Source of the DNA: Roseitranquillus sp963776845
GTDB taxonomy: Bacteria; Pseudomonadota; Alphaproteobacteria; Rhodobacterales; Rhodobacteraceae
DNA: 64,000 bases
Assembly: GCA_963776845.1 (NCBI GenBank)
Contig: CAVZOJ010000002.1
Location: 434,001 to 498,000, forward strand
Reading direction: 5' to 3'
Below the pieces are notes generated by a model. It had not been told where the DNA came from, did no database searches, and was given only the letters and a program-made list of their open reading frames with translations. Shown one piece after another: positions 16,898 through 27,093 of this stretch. The translations under genes and the position numbers were made by a program. The first letter of the stretch is position 1; the number at the start of each line of letters is the position of its first letter.

Positions 16898-18718
16898 TCA
16901 GGCGCTGGCGCGGGCTTGCCTCTTGCGTTCGTGGGGGTCCAGGTGGCGCTTGCGCAGTCGGATCGCCTTGGGGGTGACCTCGACCAGTTCGTCGTCGTCG
17001 ATGTAGGCGATCGCCTCCTCGAGGCTCATGCGGTGCGGCGTCGTCAAGACGACAGCATCATCCTTTCCGGCTGCGCGGATGTTCGTGAGCTTCTTGCCTT
17101 TCAGCGGATTCACCTCCAGGTCGTTGTCGCGGCTGTGCTCGCCGATGATCATCCCCTGGTAGACCTGTTCCTGCGCTCCGATGAACATGCGTCCGCGATC
17201 CTCGAGATTGAATAGCGCGTAGGCAACGGACTGTCCGTCCTCCATCGAGATCAATGCGCCGGCCCGACGGCCGGGGATGGCGCCCTTGTGGGGCGCCCAG
17301 CCGTGGAAGATGCGGTTCAGCACGCCAGTGCCGCGCGTGTCGGTCAGGAACTCGCCGTGGTAGCCGATGAGGCCGCGCGACGGGACGTGAGCGACGATCC
17401 TGGTCTTGCCGGCGCCCGCGGGCTTCATCTCGACCAGTTCGCCCCGGCGAGCGCCGGTCAGTTTTTCAATGACGCTGCCAGTATACTCTTCATCGACGTC
17501 TATCGTGACCTCCTCGATCGGCTCCTGCTGCTCATCGCCGATCTCGCGAAAGAGGACACGGGGGCGAGATATCGAGAGCTCGAACCCCTCACGGCGCATG
17601 TTCTCGATGAGGACGCCCATCTGCAGCTCGCCGCGGCCAGCGACCTCGAAGGCCTCGCCGCCCGGCGTGTCGGTGACGCGGATGGCGACATTGGATTCAG
17701 CTTCCTTCAGCAGCCGCTCGCGGATCACGCGCGACTGCACCTTGCTGCCGTCGCGACCGGCGAGGGGGCTGTCGTTGATCCCGAAGGTGACGGAGATTGT
17801 CGGCGGGTCGATCGGCTGAGACGGGAGCGGGTCGTCGACGGCGAGGGCGGCGATGGTGTCGGAGACGGTGGCCTTCGACATGCCGGCGAGGGTGACGATG
17901 TCGCCCGCGACCGCCTCGTCGATGGCCTGGGGCGAGAGGCCGCGGAACGCCTGGATCTTGGAGACGCGGAACTGCTCGATCTTCTGACCTACCCGGCTGA
18001 TCGCCTGGACGGTCGCACCGGCCTTGAGGCGTCCGCTTTCGACGCGACCGGTGAGGATCCGCCCGATGAAGGGGTCGGCGGACAGCGTGGTGGCGAGCAT
18101 CCGGAACGGGTCGTCGGCATGTTTCGCCTGCCGCGGACGCGGGACATGGTGGACGATCAGATCGAACAGGGGTGCCAGCGACTTTCGCGCACCGTCGAGT
18201 TCATGGTCCGCCCAGCCGGAGCGGCCGGAGGCATAGAGGTGCGGGAAGTCGAGCTGGTCTTCGTCGGCACCGAGATCGGCAAAGAGGTCAAAGACCTCGT
18301 TCAACGCCCTGTCCGGCTCGGCATCGGGCTTGTCGACCTTGTTCAGGACGACGATGGGCCTCAGGCCGAGAGCAAGGGCCTTGGACGTCACGAACTTAGT
18401 CTGCGGCATTGGCCCCTCGGCCGCATCGACGAGGAGGCAGACGCCGTCGACCATCGACAGGATCCGCTCGACCTCGCCGCCGAAGTCGGCGTGGCCGGGG
18501 GTGTCGACGATGTTGATGCGCGTGCCCTTCCAGTCGACCGAGGTGCACTTGGCGAGGATGGTTATCCCTCTCTCACGCTCGAGATCGTTGGAGTCCATGG
18601 CGCGCTCTGCCACGGCCTGGCCTTCGCGAAAGGCACCGGACTGCTTGAGAAGCTCGTCGACGAGCGTCGTCTTGCCGTGGTCGACGTGGGCGATGATCGC
18701 GATGTTGCGAAGGTCCAT
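16898..18718 (-). CDS. typA: Ribosome-associated GTPase TypA/BipA
   Basis: Translational GTPase of the EF-G superfamily, acting on the ribosome under stress and cold. 606 residues: G1 AHVDHGKTT (10-18), G2/switch with RERGITILAK, G3 DTPGHADFGGEV, G4 NKVDKP, then domain II, the EF-G-like domain V (RGELQMGVLIENMRREGFE) and the BipA-specific C-terminal domain (SRGLIGYHGEFLTDTRG). Start ATG 18718 is set by the conserved MDLRNIAIIAHVDHGK; further upstream the frame is shadow. Confidence 0.95.
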   Translation of the reverse strand: MDLRNIAIIAHVDHGKTTLVDELLKQSGAFREGQAVAERAMDSNDLERERGITILAKCTSVDWKGTRINIVDTPGHADFGGEVERILSMVDGVCLLVDAAEGPMPQTKFVTSKALALGLRPIVVLNKVDKPDAEPDRALNEVFDLFADLGADEDQLDFPHLYASGRSGWADHELDGARKSLAPLFDLIVHHVPRPRQAKHADDPFRMLATTLSADPFIGRILTGRVESGRLKAGATVQAISRVGQKIEQFRVSKIQAFRGLSPQAIDEAVAGDIVTLAGMSKATVSDTIAALAVDDPLPSQPIDPPTISVTFGINDSPLAGRDGSKVQSRVIRERLLKEAESNVAIRVTDTPGGEAFEVAGRGELQMGVLIENMRREGFELSISRPRVLFREIGDEQQEPIEEVTIDVDEEYTGSVIEKLTGARRGELVEMKPAGAGKTRIVAHVPSRGLIGYHGEFLTDTRGTGVLNRIFHGWAPHKGAIPGRRAGALISMEDGQSVAYALFNLEDRGRMFIGAQEQVYQGMIIGEHSRDNDLEVNPLKGKKLTNIRAAGKDDAVVLTTPHRMSLEEAIAYIDDDELVEVTPKAIRLRKRHLDPHERKRQARASA

Positions 18719-18786
18719 GGGGGGCCGTCCGTTTGAAGGGTGCCGCGCGGATACACCGCTGCAGCGCGGCGGGAAAGCCCCGACCG

Positions 18787-19358
18787 CTATGTTGCGACGT
18801 AACGGTCCCGCCGGTGGTTGATGCCGATAAGCAGGTTCATCACCAAGGCGCCGGCCAGCGAGTATGCGACGATGTCGGATGGCAGCAGCAGCAGCGCGGC
18901 CGCGAATCCTAGCGCATCGACGCCGAGTTGTGTCCAGCCAGCGCGGGATCCCGTGTGGTCCTGGAGCCAGAGCGCGAGGATGCCGATGCCACCAAGGCTG
19001 GCGCCGTGACGGAGTATCGCGATCATACCGCCGCCCGCGATCATCCCGAAGAATAGCGCGCCGGTGAGCGGCTCGACTTTGCCGAAGGAGACCAGCGCGG
19101 GCAGGACCTCGACGATCGCGGACATCAGCGCGACGGCGGCAAAGGTCTTGGCGGTGAAGGCCCGGCCCATGCGACGGATCGCGAACCCGTAGAAGGGCAG
19201 GTTGACCACGAAGGACAACGCGCCAAAGAGCCCGTCGCATACGAGATCAGAACGGCGATGCCGGCGGTCTGACCAGTGACGAGGCCGACATGCATGAGAA
19301 GGTGGACCCCGAAGGCCGTGCTCGCTGCGCCGTAGAGAATCCCCTGGACGTCGTCCAT
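18787..19358 (-). pseudogene. YitT family membrane protein, split by a frameshift
   Basis: An inner-membrane protein of the YitT/DUF161 type in two frames. The N-terminal part (from 19358: MDDVQGILYGAASTAF, VGLVTGQTAGIAVLISYATG) runs into a wrong frame at about 19228, where the reading continues as LFGALSFVVNLPFYGFAIRRMG down to 18787. The two parts join without a gap in family order, so one base has been gained or lost near 19228. About five or six membrane helices in total, no known substrate. Real disruption and sequence error cannot be told apart; other nearby genes show the same kind of defect. Confidence 0.75.
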
Positions 19359-19482
19359 CCGCGTATGGTGCCGGTTGGCGGGCGCGTCGGTTTACAGCGT
19401 GACGCCTGCCGTCGACCCGCCGCTCCTGGAGTTTTGGGAAGCATGGCGCAGCTACGGCTGGACCTGCCTCCGCATCGGGCGA

Positions 19483-20695
19483 TCAGGCGAGCGCCTTGTC
19501 GAGGTTCTCGTCCACCTTGTCGAGGAAGCCCTGGGTGGTCAGCCACTTCTGGTCGGGACCGACGAGAAGGGCCAGGTCCTTTGTCATGAAGCCGGACTCG
19601 ACCGTCTCGACGGTCACGCGCTCGAGCGTCTCGGCAAAGGTCTTGAGCGCGTCGTTGCCGTCGAGCTTGGCCCGGTGCTTGAGGCCGCCGGTCCAGGCGT
19701 AGATCGAGGCGATCGAGTTGGTCGACGTTGCTTCGCCTTTCTGGTGCTGGCGGAAATGCCGTGTGACGGTGCCATGTGCCGCCTCGGACTTCGACGATCT
19801 TTCCGTCCGGCGTCATCAGCGCCGAGGTCATCAGACCAAGCGAGCCGAAGCCCTGCGCAACGATGTCGGACTGTACGTCGCCGTCGTAGTTCTTGCACGC
19901 CCAGACATAGCCGCCCGACCACTTGAGGGCGGCAGCGACCATGTCGTCGATCAGCCGGTGCTCGTAGGTCAGGCCCTTGTTCTTGAAGTCGTCGGCAAAC
20001 TCGGCGTCGAAGATCTCCTGGAAGATGTCCTTGAAGCGGCCGTCGTAGGCCTTGAGGATCGTGTTCTTGGTCGAGAGGTAGACCGGATAGCCGCGCATCA
20101 GGCCGTAGTTGAGCGAGGCCCGTGCGAAGTCGCGGATCGACTCGTCAAGGTTGTACATTGCCATCGCAACGCCGGAGCCGGGTGCCTGGAATACCTCGTG
20201 CTCGATCGTCTCGCCGTCCTCGCCGACAAACTTGATCGTCAGGGTGCCGGGGCCGGGGAAGCGGAAGTCGGTGGCGCGGTACTGGTCGCCGTAGGCGTGG
20301 CGGCCGACGACGATCGGCTGCGTCCAGCCGGGGACGAGGCGCGGCACGTTCTTGCAGATGATCGGCTCGCGAAAGATGACGCCGCCGAGGATGTTGCGGA
20401 TCGTGCCGTTCGGCGAGCGATACATGCGCTTCAGCCCGAACTCCTCGACCCGGCCTTCGTCGGGGGTGATGGTGGCGCACTTCACGCCGACGCCCACCTC
20501 CTTGATCTTCTCGGCGGCGTCGACGGTGATCTGGTCGTCGGTGCGGTCGCGCTCCTCAATCCCCAGGTCGTAGTAGAGAAGGTCGATGTCGAGGTAGGGC
20601 AGGATCAGCTTCTGCTTGATGAAGTCCCAGATGATCCGGGTCATCTCGTCCCCATCGAGCTCGACGACCGGGTTGTCGACCTTGATCTTCGCCAT
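19483..20695 (-). CDS. icd: NADP-dependent isocitrate dehydrogenase, frameshifted in this sequence
   Basis: TCA-cycle enzyme converting isocitrate to 2-oxoglutarate; monomer-type length of about 404 residues when repaired. N-terminus MAKIKVDNPVVELDGDEMTRI, substrate residues in RSPNGTIRNILGG, and YGDQYRATDFRFPGPG are all in frame from 20695. At 19788 an extra A (plus strand, CTCGGACTTCG where CTCGGCTTCG is expected) shifts the frame. Past it the protein resumes as AEAAHGTVTRHFRQHQKG and ends VDENLDKALA at 19483. The enzyme is central to metabolism, so a sequencing insertion is more likely than true inactivation. Confidence 0.88.
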
Positions 20696-20844
20696 CTGCT
20701 GTCCCTCGCTGAATCGGTTGCGGCGGGGTCTAGACGAAATCCGCGCAGCCGGAAAGCTGATGACACGACCGCCACCGCATTGACTTATGGTTGAAAGAAC
20801 GTCGTCTCTGCGGCACGCTGTCGCCTAGGGCGAGGGGGGACGTG

Positions 20845-22023
20845 ATGAAACGCATCGCCATTTTCTGTGACGGAACTTGGAACCGCTCGGACGCCGAGTT
20901 TCAGACCAATGTCGTAAGACTGTCGCTGGCCGTCGCGCATCACGACGAAGACGGTGTGACGCAGCAGATTCTCTACATGCCGGGGGTCGGGAGCGGGCGC
21001 GGCTCGACCGGCATCGCCCGCGAAATAGACCGCTGGGGCGGCGGGCTCTTCGGATGGGGCATGACCGAGAATATCGAGGAGGCATACCGCCACCTCGCCT
21101 TCGGCTACGAGGTCGGCGCCGAAGGCCAGCCAAGCGACCAGATATTCGTCTTCGGCTTTTCGCGCGGCGCGTTCACGGCCCGCTCGCTGTGCGGTCTCAT
21201 CAGGAGTTGCGGGATACCGTGCCGCGAGAACGTCAAGCGCATCCCGGAGGCGATCAACCGCTATCGGTCCCGTGAGCCCGACACCCATCCCGATCATGAG
21301 GAGAGCTTTCGGTTCCGCCGCGATTTCTCGACCAACCTCTACACGAGCGAGGCGGAACGCCAGTGGCGGGAGGCCCACGGCCACACGAGCGCCAAGGCGC
21401 TCGAGATCACCTATCTTGGGGTGTGGGATACCGTCGGCGCTCTCGGCGTGCCGCGCATGCTGCCCTTCGCGCCGCACTTCAATCGGCGTCACCAGTTCCA
21501 CGACGCGGCGCTTTCACGCTCAGTGCTGTCCGCTCGGCACGCGGTCGCGATCGACGAGCGCAGGGCAACGTATCCTCCGACGCTGTGGGACAACCTCGAA
21601 GAACTGAACGGAATGCAGCCGGAGCGCGATCGACCCTACCGGCAGGAGTGGTTTCCCGGCGATCACGGTTCGGTCGGTGGTGGCGGCGATATCCTCGGCC
21701 TTGCGACCCTGTCGATGCTCTGGATCGCCGAGGGCGCGGTAGAGGCGGGCCTGCGGATCGATCCGGCGGTCCTGGAGAACCTGCGCGCGCAGGGGGATTT
21801 CACCGCTCCGCTCTCATCCAGGTCCGTGCGGCGTGCCGGACTGGGAAGCCTGCTCGGCAAGTGGACGGCAGATCGCACCGGCCCGAAGCTTGCGATGTAC
21901 GTGTCGGAATGCGCGCGGCAGCGGTGGCGGCAAGAAATGACGCCTGCGTACCGTCCGGCGGCGTTGACCGCCGTGGCGCGCGACCTCGAGGCTAGCGCGT
22001 CGTCTCGGTCAAACGGCGCCTGA
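20845..22023 (+). CDS. DUF2235 alpha/beta hydrolase-like protein
   Basis: 392 residues. The DUF2235 family includes phospholipase-like effectors and uncharacterised hydrolases. Seen: N-terminal KRIAIFCDGTWNRSD, VYMPGVGSG-like YMPGVGSGRGSTG, the nucleophile elbow VFGFSRGAFTARSL (G-x-S-x-G with Ser), FLGVWDT-like YLGVWDTVGALG, and the late WFPGDHGSVGGGG containing the likely catalytic His. No secretion signal and no type VI genes nearby. ATG 20845 follows GAGGGGGG. Its 3' end overlaps the convergent hydrolase gene by 32 bp. Confidence 0.82.
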   Translation: MKRIAIFCDGTWNRSDAEFQTNVVRLSLAVAHHDEDGVTQQILYMPGVGSGRGSTGIAREIDRWGGGLFGWGMTENIEEAYRHLAFGYEVGAEGQPSDQIFVFGFSRGAFTARSLCGLIRSCGIPCRENVKRIPEAINRYRSREPDTHPDHEESFRFRRDFSTNLYTSEAERQWREAHGHTSAKALEITYLGVWDTVGALGVPRMLPFAPHFNRRHQFHDAALSRSVLSARHAVAIDERRATYPPTLWDNLEELNGMQPERDRPYRQEWFPGDHGSVGGGGDILGLATLSMLWIAEGAVEAGLRIDPAVLENLRAQGDFTAPLSSRSVRRAGLGSLLGKWTADRTGPKLAMYVSECARQRWRQEMTPAYRPAALTAVARDLEASASSRSNGA

Positions 22024-22645
22024 CGTACTCGTTCACGCGGCCGATCATGTCGTCCATGTGCGGGTCCTGGAAGAAATGGTCCGCGCCCTCGATTTCCTCA
22101 TGGGTGATTGTGATGCCCTTCTGCTCATGCAGCTTGCCGACCAGGATGTGAGTGTCGCGCGGCGGGGCGACCCTGTCGGCGGAGCCGTTGATGACGAGCC
22201 CGGATGACGGGCAGGGCGCGAGGAACGAGAAGTCGTACATGTTCGCCGGCGGCGAGACACTTATGAATCCGGTGATCTCCGGCCGCCGCATCAGCAGCTG
22301 CATCCCGATCCAGGCGCCGAAGGAGAAGCCGGCGACCCAGCAATGCTTGGAATTCTGGTTCATCGACTGGAGGTAGTCGAGCGCGGACGCCGCGTCGGAC
22401 AACTCGCCGATTCCCTGATCGTACTCGCCCTGGCTGCGCCCGACGCCCCTGAAATTGAAGCGCAGAACGGTGAAGCCCATCTGGTGAAAGGCGTAGTGCA
22501 GGTTGTAGACGACGCGGTTGTTCATCGTGCCCCCGAACTGCGGGTGCGGGTGCAGGACGATGGCGATCGGCGCGTCCTTCTGTTTCTGCGGGTGGTAGCG
22601 ACCCTCCAGGCGACCCTCGGGTCCGGGAAATATGACTTCGGGCAT
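21992..22645 (-). CDS. Alpha/beta hydrolase (dienelactone hydrolase-like)
   Basis: 217-residue soluble hydrolase. PIAIVLHPHPQFGGTMNN holds the oxyanion His-Pro-His-Pro, GVGRSQGEYDQG follows, the nucleophile Ser lies in VAGFSFGAWIGMQ, the acid in NGSADRVAPP and the His in GADHFFQ. This is the common proteobacterial family annotated as alpha/beta hydrolase or CocE/acetyl xylan esterase-like; substrate unknown. ATG at 22645. The gene is divergent from iscR and converges with the DUF2235 gene. Confidence 0.85.
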   Translation of the reverse strand: MPEVIFPGPEGRLEGRYHPQKQKDAPIAIVLHPHPQFGGTMNNRVVYNLHYAFHQMGFTVLRFNFRGVGRSQGEYDQGIGELSDAASALDYLQSMNQNSKHCWVAGFSFGAWIGMQLLMRRPEITGFISVSPPANMYDFSFLAPCPSSGLVINGSADRVAPPRDTHILVGKLHEQKGITITHEEIEGADHFFQDPHMDDMIGRVNEYVRRRLTETTR

Positions 22646-22702
22646 TGGGTCCTTGTGGTTCGGCCGCGTCCCCGCCCATTGTTGACGGGTTCTGTCGGAT
22701 AC

Positions 22703-22719
22703 CTTAGATCAATTCTAAA
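22703..22719. promoter_or_regulatory. Irr/ICE-like box upstream of the suf operon
   Basis: CTTAGAT-CAA-TTCTAAA matches the Irr iron-control element TTTAGAA-N3-TTCTAAA at 12 of 14 positions. It lies about 80 nt before iscR. In alphaproteobacteria Irr and IscR-type regulators control suf operons, so an iron-responsive operator fits the context; the match is imperfect. Confidence 0.5.
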
Positions 22720-22796
22720 GTGAGCTGGGCGCAGCGGTTTGTCGGCGAGGAAGTAAGAGCGTCGACGATGCGCGTCAATGTCGTAGGGCGGATGGC

Positions 22797-23256
22797 GTGA
22801 AACTTAGCACCAAAGGACGTTACGCCATGGTGGCGATGGCCGACCTCGCCGCGCAGGACGGTGCTGCGCTGCTGTCCCTATCGGACTTGAGCCGCCGCCA
22901 GTCCATCTCGCTCGCATATCTCGAGCAGCTGTTCGTCAAGCTGCGGCGGGCGAACCTGGTGGAGAGTGCGCGAGGCCCGGGTGGCGGCTACCGGCTCGCC
23001 CGGCCGGCCTCGACGATCAGGGTTTCGGAGAATCCTCACCGCGGTCGACGAGACGGTGAGTGCGATGCACTCGGGCGCCGGGGCCTCCGGCGGTCTGTCC
23101 GGGACGCGAGCGCAATCGATGACGAACCGCTTGTGGGAGAGCCTCAGCGCTCATGTCTACGTCTTTCTGCACCAGACGCGCCTCAGCGATGTGGTGTGCA
23201 ACGAGCTGACGCCATGTCCGGCGGTGCCGAACCTCTTCGAAGTGGTCGACGAGTGA
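22797..23256 (+). CDS. iscR: Rrf2/IscR-type regulator, frameshifted in this sequence
   Basis: Transcription repressor of Fe-S assembly genes. Winged helix at 1-60 (MKLSTKGRYAMVAMADLA, SLAYLEQLFVKLRRANLV, GPGGGYRLARPAS). An extra A at about 23031 shifts the frame after RVSE; the second part continues as ILTAVDETVSAMHS and ends FEVVDE at 23256. The region that carries three Fe-S ligand cysteines in E. coli IscR reads MHSGAGASGGLSGTRAQSM here, with none. Rhodobacter IscR is known to lack these and bind its cluster differently. The only cysteines seen lie in VVCNELTPCP. The stop overlaps the desulfurase start (GTGA). Confidence 0.82.
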
Positions 23257-24314
23257 GCGGCTCTCGCGTCTACCTCGACTGGAACGCGACGGCTCCGCTG
23301 CGGCCCGAGGCGCGTGCGGCGATGTGCGCCGCAATGGAGTTGTGCGGCAATCCCTCCGCTGTGCATTCCGAGGGTCGCGCCGCGCGTGCCGTGATCGAGC
23401 GGGCGCGTGCTCAGGTCGCCGAGGGTGTCGGTTGCCAGCCCGACGAGGTCGTGTTCACCAGTGGGGCCACCGAAGCCGCAGGCGTCCTGTCACGGTTGCC
23501 GGGCTCCGTGACGGTGGATCCGACGGCTCACGAGTGCCTGTTGGCACATGAGCGCGCCAGCGGCGATGGTGCGTCGACCCATGCCATGGGCCTCGCGAAC
23601 GGAGAAACGGGCGTCGTTTCGGATCCGCCGTCATTCTGCGAGCCTGGATGGCGCGCTGATGGCGTGCATGCCGACATGTTGCTGGTCGACGCGGTCCAGG
23701 CCTGCGGCCGCGTACCTTTCGCATTTTCCTGGTCACGCGCGGACTTCGCGGTGCTTTCTGCACACAAGCTGGGCGGTCCCAAGGGAGTGGGAGCGCTGAT
23801 CGTCAGAGCAGGGCTGGATATCGATCCGCTCGCCGAGGGCGGCGGGCAGGAGGGTCGGCGCCGCTCGGGGACTGAGAACGTCGCAGGGATCGCGGGTTTC
23901 GGCGCTGCGATCGAGGCTTCGATGCAGGACCTGGCGGATGGGGTGTGGAACCGGGTCGCCGAGATTAGAAATATTCTAGAACGGGCTCTGGCGTCGGCGG
24001 CGTCCGACACTATTGTCATTGGTCAAGAAGGAACGCGCTTGCCCAACACATCCTGTTTCGCAACGCCCGGATGGAAGGCGCAGACTCAGGTGATGCAGAT
24101 GGACCTCGCGGGTTTCGCCATATCGGCGGGGTCGGCCTGCTCAAGCGGGAAGGTTCGGTCGGGTCGGGTCCTCAGCGCCATGGGATACGACGAGAGCGTG
24201 GCGCGATCGGCAATCCGCATGTCGATCGGCCCGACGACGACGGAGGACGAGGTCCTTTGCTTCGCAGATGCATGGCTGGCAGCGCACGAGAAGTTTCGGG
24301 CGCGTGCGGCTTGA
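23253..24314 (+). CDS. Cysteine desulfurase, NifS/IscS-like
   Basis: PLP enzyme that removes sulfur from cysteine for Fe-S assembly. 353 residues: YLDWNATAPLRPEARAAM at the start, GATEAAG, PLP lysine in SAHKLGGPKGVGAL (about residue 170), RRSGTENVAGIAGFG, and the persulfide Cys in SAGSACSSGKV (about 295). GTG at 23253 overlaps the iscR stop. It is smaller than canonical IscS and differs from the SufS at the end of the operon, so the operon has two desulfurases. Because of the iscR frameshift, the two genes appear as one long open frame; this is not taken as a true fusion. Confidence 0.9.
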   Translation: MSGSRVYLDWNATAPLRPEARAAMCAAMELCGNPSAVHSEGRAARAVIERARAQVAEGVGCQPDEVVFTSGATEAAGVLSRLPGSVTVDPTAHECLLAHERASGDGASTHAMGLANGETGVVSDPPSFCEPGWRADGVHADMLLVDAVQACGRVPFAFSWSRADFAVLSAHKLGGPKGVGALIVRAGLDIDPLAEGGGQEGRRRSGTENVAGIAGFGAAIEASMQDLADGVWNRVAEIRNILERALASAASDTIVIGQEGTRLPNTSCFATPGWKAQTQVMQMDLAGFAISAGSACSSGKVRSGRVLSAMGYDESVARSAIRMSIGPTTTEDEVLCFADAWLAAHEKFRARAA

Positions 24315-24326
24315 GAGGAGAATGAG

Positions 24327-25843
<1,517 letters not shown>

Positions 25844-25847
<4 letters not shown>

Positions 25848-26017
25848 TGGACTTGCTTTCTCTTTCCGTTCCAGTGCTTCTCGCGAGTATCTTCGCCACC
25901 TTTCTGCCGCCTCTTGCGCGCGGGCACGCGCCCTGCGTCGGCGGCGCCTGGCGGAGCTACGGTTGCGTCGTGGCACGGAGTGCTGCCATGAGCGTTCGCG
26001 GTGGACACCGGGCATGA
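25844..26017 (+). CDS. 57-residue small protein between sufB and ybjQ
   Basis: An open frame whose ATG overlaps the sufB stop (ATGA) and whose TGA overlaps the following ATG (ATGA). That double coupling is what one expects of a translated gene in this tightly packed operon. It opens with a hydrophobic segment (LLSLSVPVLLASIFATFLPP, a signal or membrane anchor), then a short tail with two Cys (GHAPCVGG, YGCVV). No family recognised. It could also be only a spacer whose translation feeds the next gene. Confidence 0.5.
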
Positions 26018-26337
26018 TCGTGACGACGACGCAGGGCATCGAAGGGCATAGCGTCACCGAGTACTGCGGGATCGTGACGGGCGAGGCGATACTCGGCGCG
26101 AACATATTTCGCGATCTATTCGCCGGCATCCGCGACATCGTCGGCGGCCGCTCGGGAGCCTACAAGTCGGCTCTTCGAGAGGCGCGTGAAACCGCTCTGC
26201 GTGAGATGGAGAATGAGGCGTCGCGCCTTGGTGGCGACGCGGTGATTGGCGTCGATCTCGACTATGAGGTCGTCGGGAAGGACAACGGGATGCTGATGGT
26301 CTCGGCCAGCGGCACCGCAGTGAAATTGGGAAGATGA
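26014..26337 (+). CDS. YbjQ family (UPF0145) heavy-metal-binding-like protein
   Basis: 107 residues with the family pattern: MIVTTTQGIEGHSVTEYCGIVTGEAILGANIFRD at the front (given here in pieces: TTTQGIEGH, YCGIVTGEAILGAN), then ALREMENEASRLGGDAVIGVDLDYEVVG (pieces: AREMENEA-like REMENEASRLGGDA, VIGVDLDYE). Homopentamer-forming fold, function unknown. Start overlaps the upstream stop and the stop abuts the sufC ATG, so it sits inside the suf operon; a link to Fe-S assembly is inference from position. Confidence 0.85.
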   Translation: MIVTTTQGIEGHSVTEYCGIVTGEAILGANIFRDLFAGIRDIVGGRSGAYKSALREARETALREMENEASRLGGDAVIGVDLDYEVVGKDNGMLMVSASGTAVKLGR

Positions 26338-27093
26338 ATGCTTGAGATCCGAAACCTCCACGTGAAGCTCGAAGAGGAGGACAAGCAGATCCTTAAAGGG
26401 GTCGATCTCGATGTCGAGTCCGGGAAGGTGCACGCGATCATGGGCCCGAACGGCTCCGGCAAGTCGACGCTGAGCTATGTCCTCGCCGGCCGCGACGGTT
26501 ATGAGGTCACGGACGGAACCGCGACGCTCGAAGGCGAAGACATCCTCGACATGGACCCCGAGGAGCGCGCCGCGGCGGGCCTCTTCCTGGCGTTCCAGTA
26601 TCCGGTGGAGATCCCGGGCGTCGGCAACATGACCTTCCTGCGGACTGCGCTCAACGCACAGCGCAAGGCACGCGGGCAGGAGGAGATCAGTGCGGCCGAT
26701 TTCCTGAAGCTCATCCGAGAGAAGGCAAAGACGCTCGACATCGAGCCGGAGATGCTGAAGCGGCCGGTGAACGTCGGTTTCTCGGGCGGCGAGAAGAAAC
26801 GAAACGAGATCCTGCAGATGGCGGTCCTAGAGCCGCGCATGTGCATCCTTGACGAGACCGATTCAGGCCTCGACGTCGATGCGATGAAGCTCGTGGCGGA
26901 TGGCGTAAACGCGCTGCGAGACGAGGGGCGGTCGTTCCTCGTGATCACGCACTACCAACGTCTGCTGAACCACATCACGCCCGATGTGGTGCACATCATG
27001 TCGAACGGTCGCATCGTGAAGTCCGGTGGGCCCGAACTTGCCGTCGAGGTCGAAGAGAATGGCTACGGCGACATTCTGGCCGAGGTGGCCTGA
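26338..27093 (+). CDS. sufC: Fe-S assembly ATPase SufC
   Basis: ABC-type ATPase of SufBC2D. 251 residues: Walker A GPNGSGKST (about 37-45), Q-loop FLAFQYPVEIPG, signature FSGGEKKRNE, Walker B with CILDETDSGLDVDA, and H-loop VITHYQRLL. ATG 26338 follows the ybjQ stop by one base pair; the stop overlaps sufD (TGATG). Confidence 0.96.
   Translation: MLEIRNLHVKLEEEDKQILKGVDLDVESGKVHAIMGPNGSGKSTLSYVLAGRDGYEVTDGTATLEGEDILDMDPEERAAAGLFLAFQYPVEIPGVGNMTFLRTALNAQRKARGQEEISAADFLKLIREKAKTLDIEPEMLKRPVNVGFSGGEKKRNEILQMAVLEPRMCILDETDSGLDVDAMKLVADGVNALRDEGRSFLVITHYQRLLNHITPDVVHIMSNGRIVKSGGPELAVEVEENGYGDILAEVA

Noticed and set aside
22797..24314. Apparent IscR-cysteine desulfurase fusion of 505 residues
   Set aside because: The middle part has no similarity to either protein, while another frame continues IscR perfectly to 23256. 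It is an effect of one extra base at 23031.
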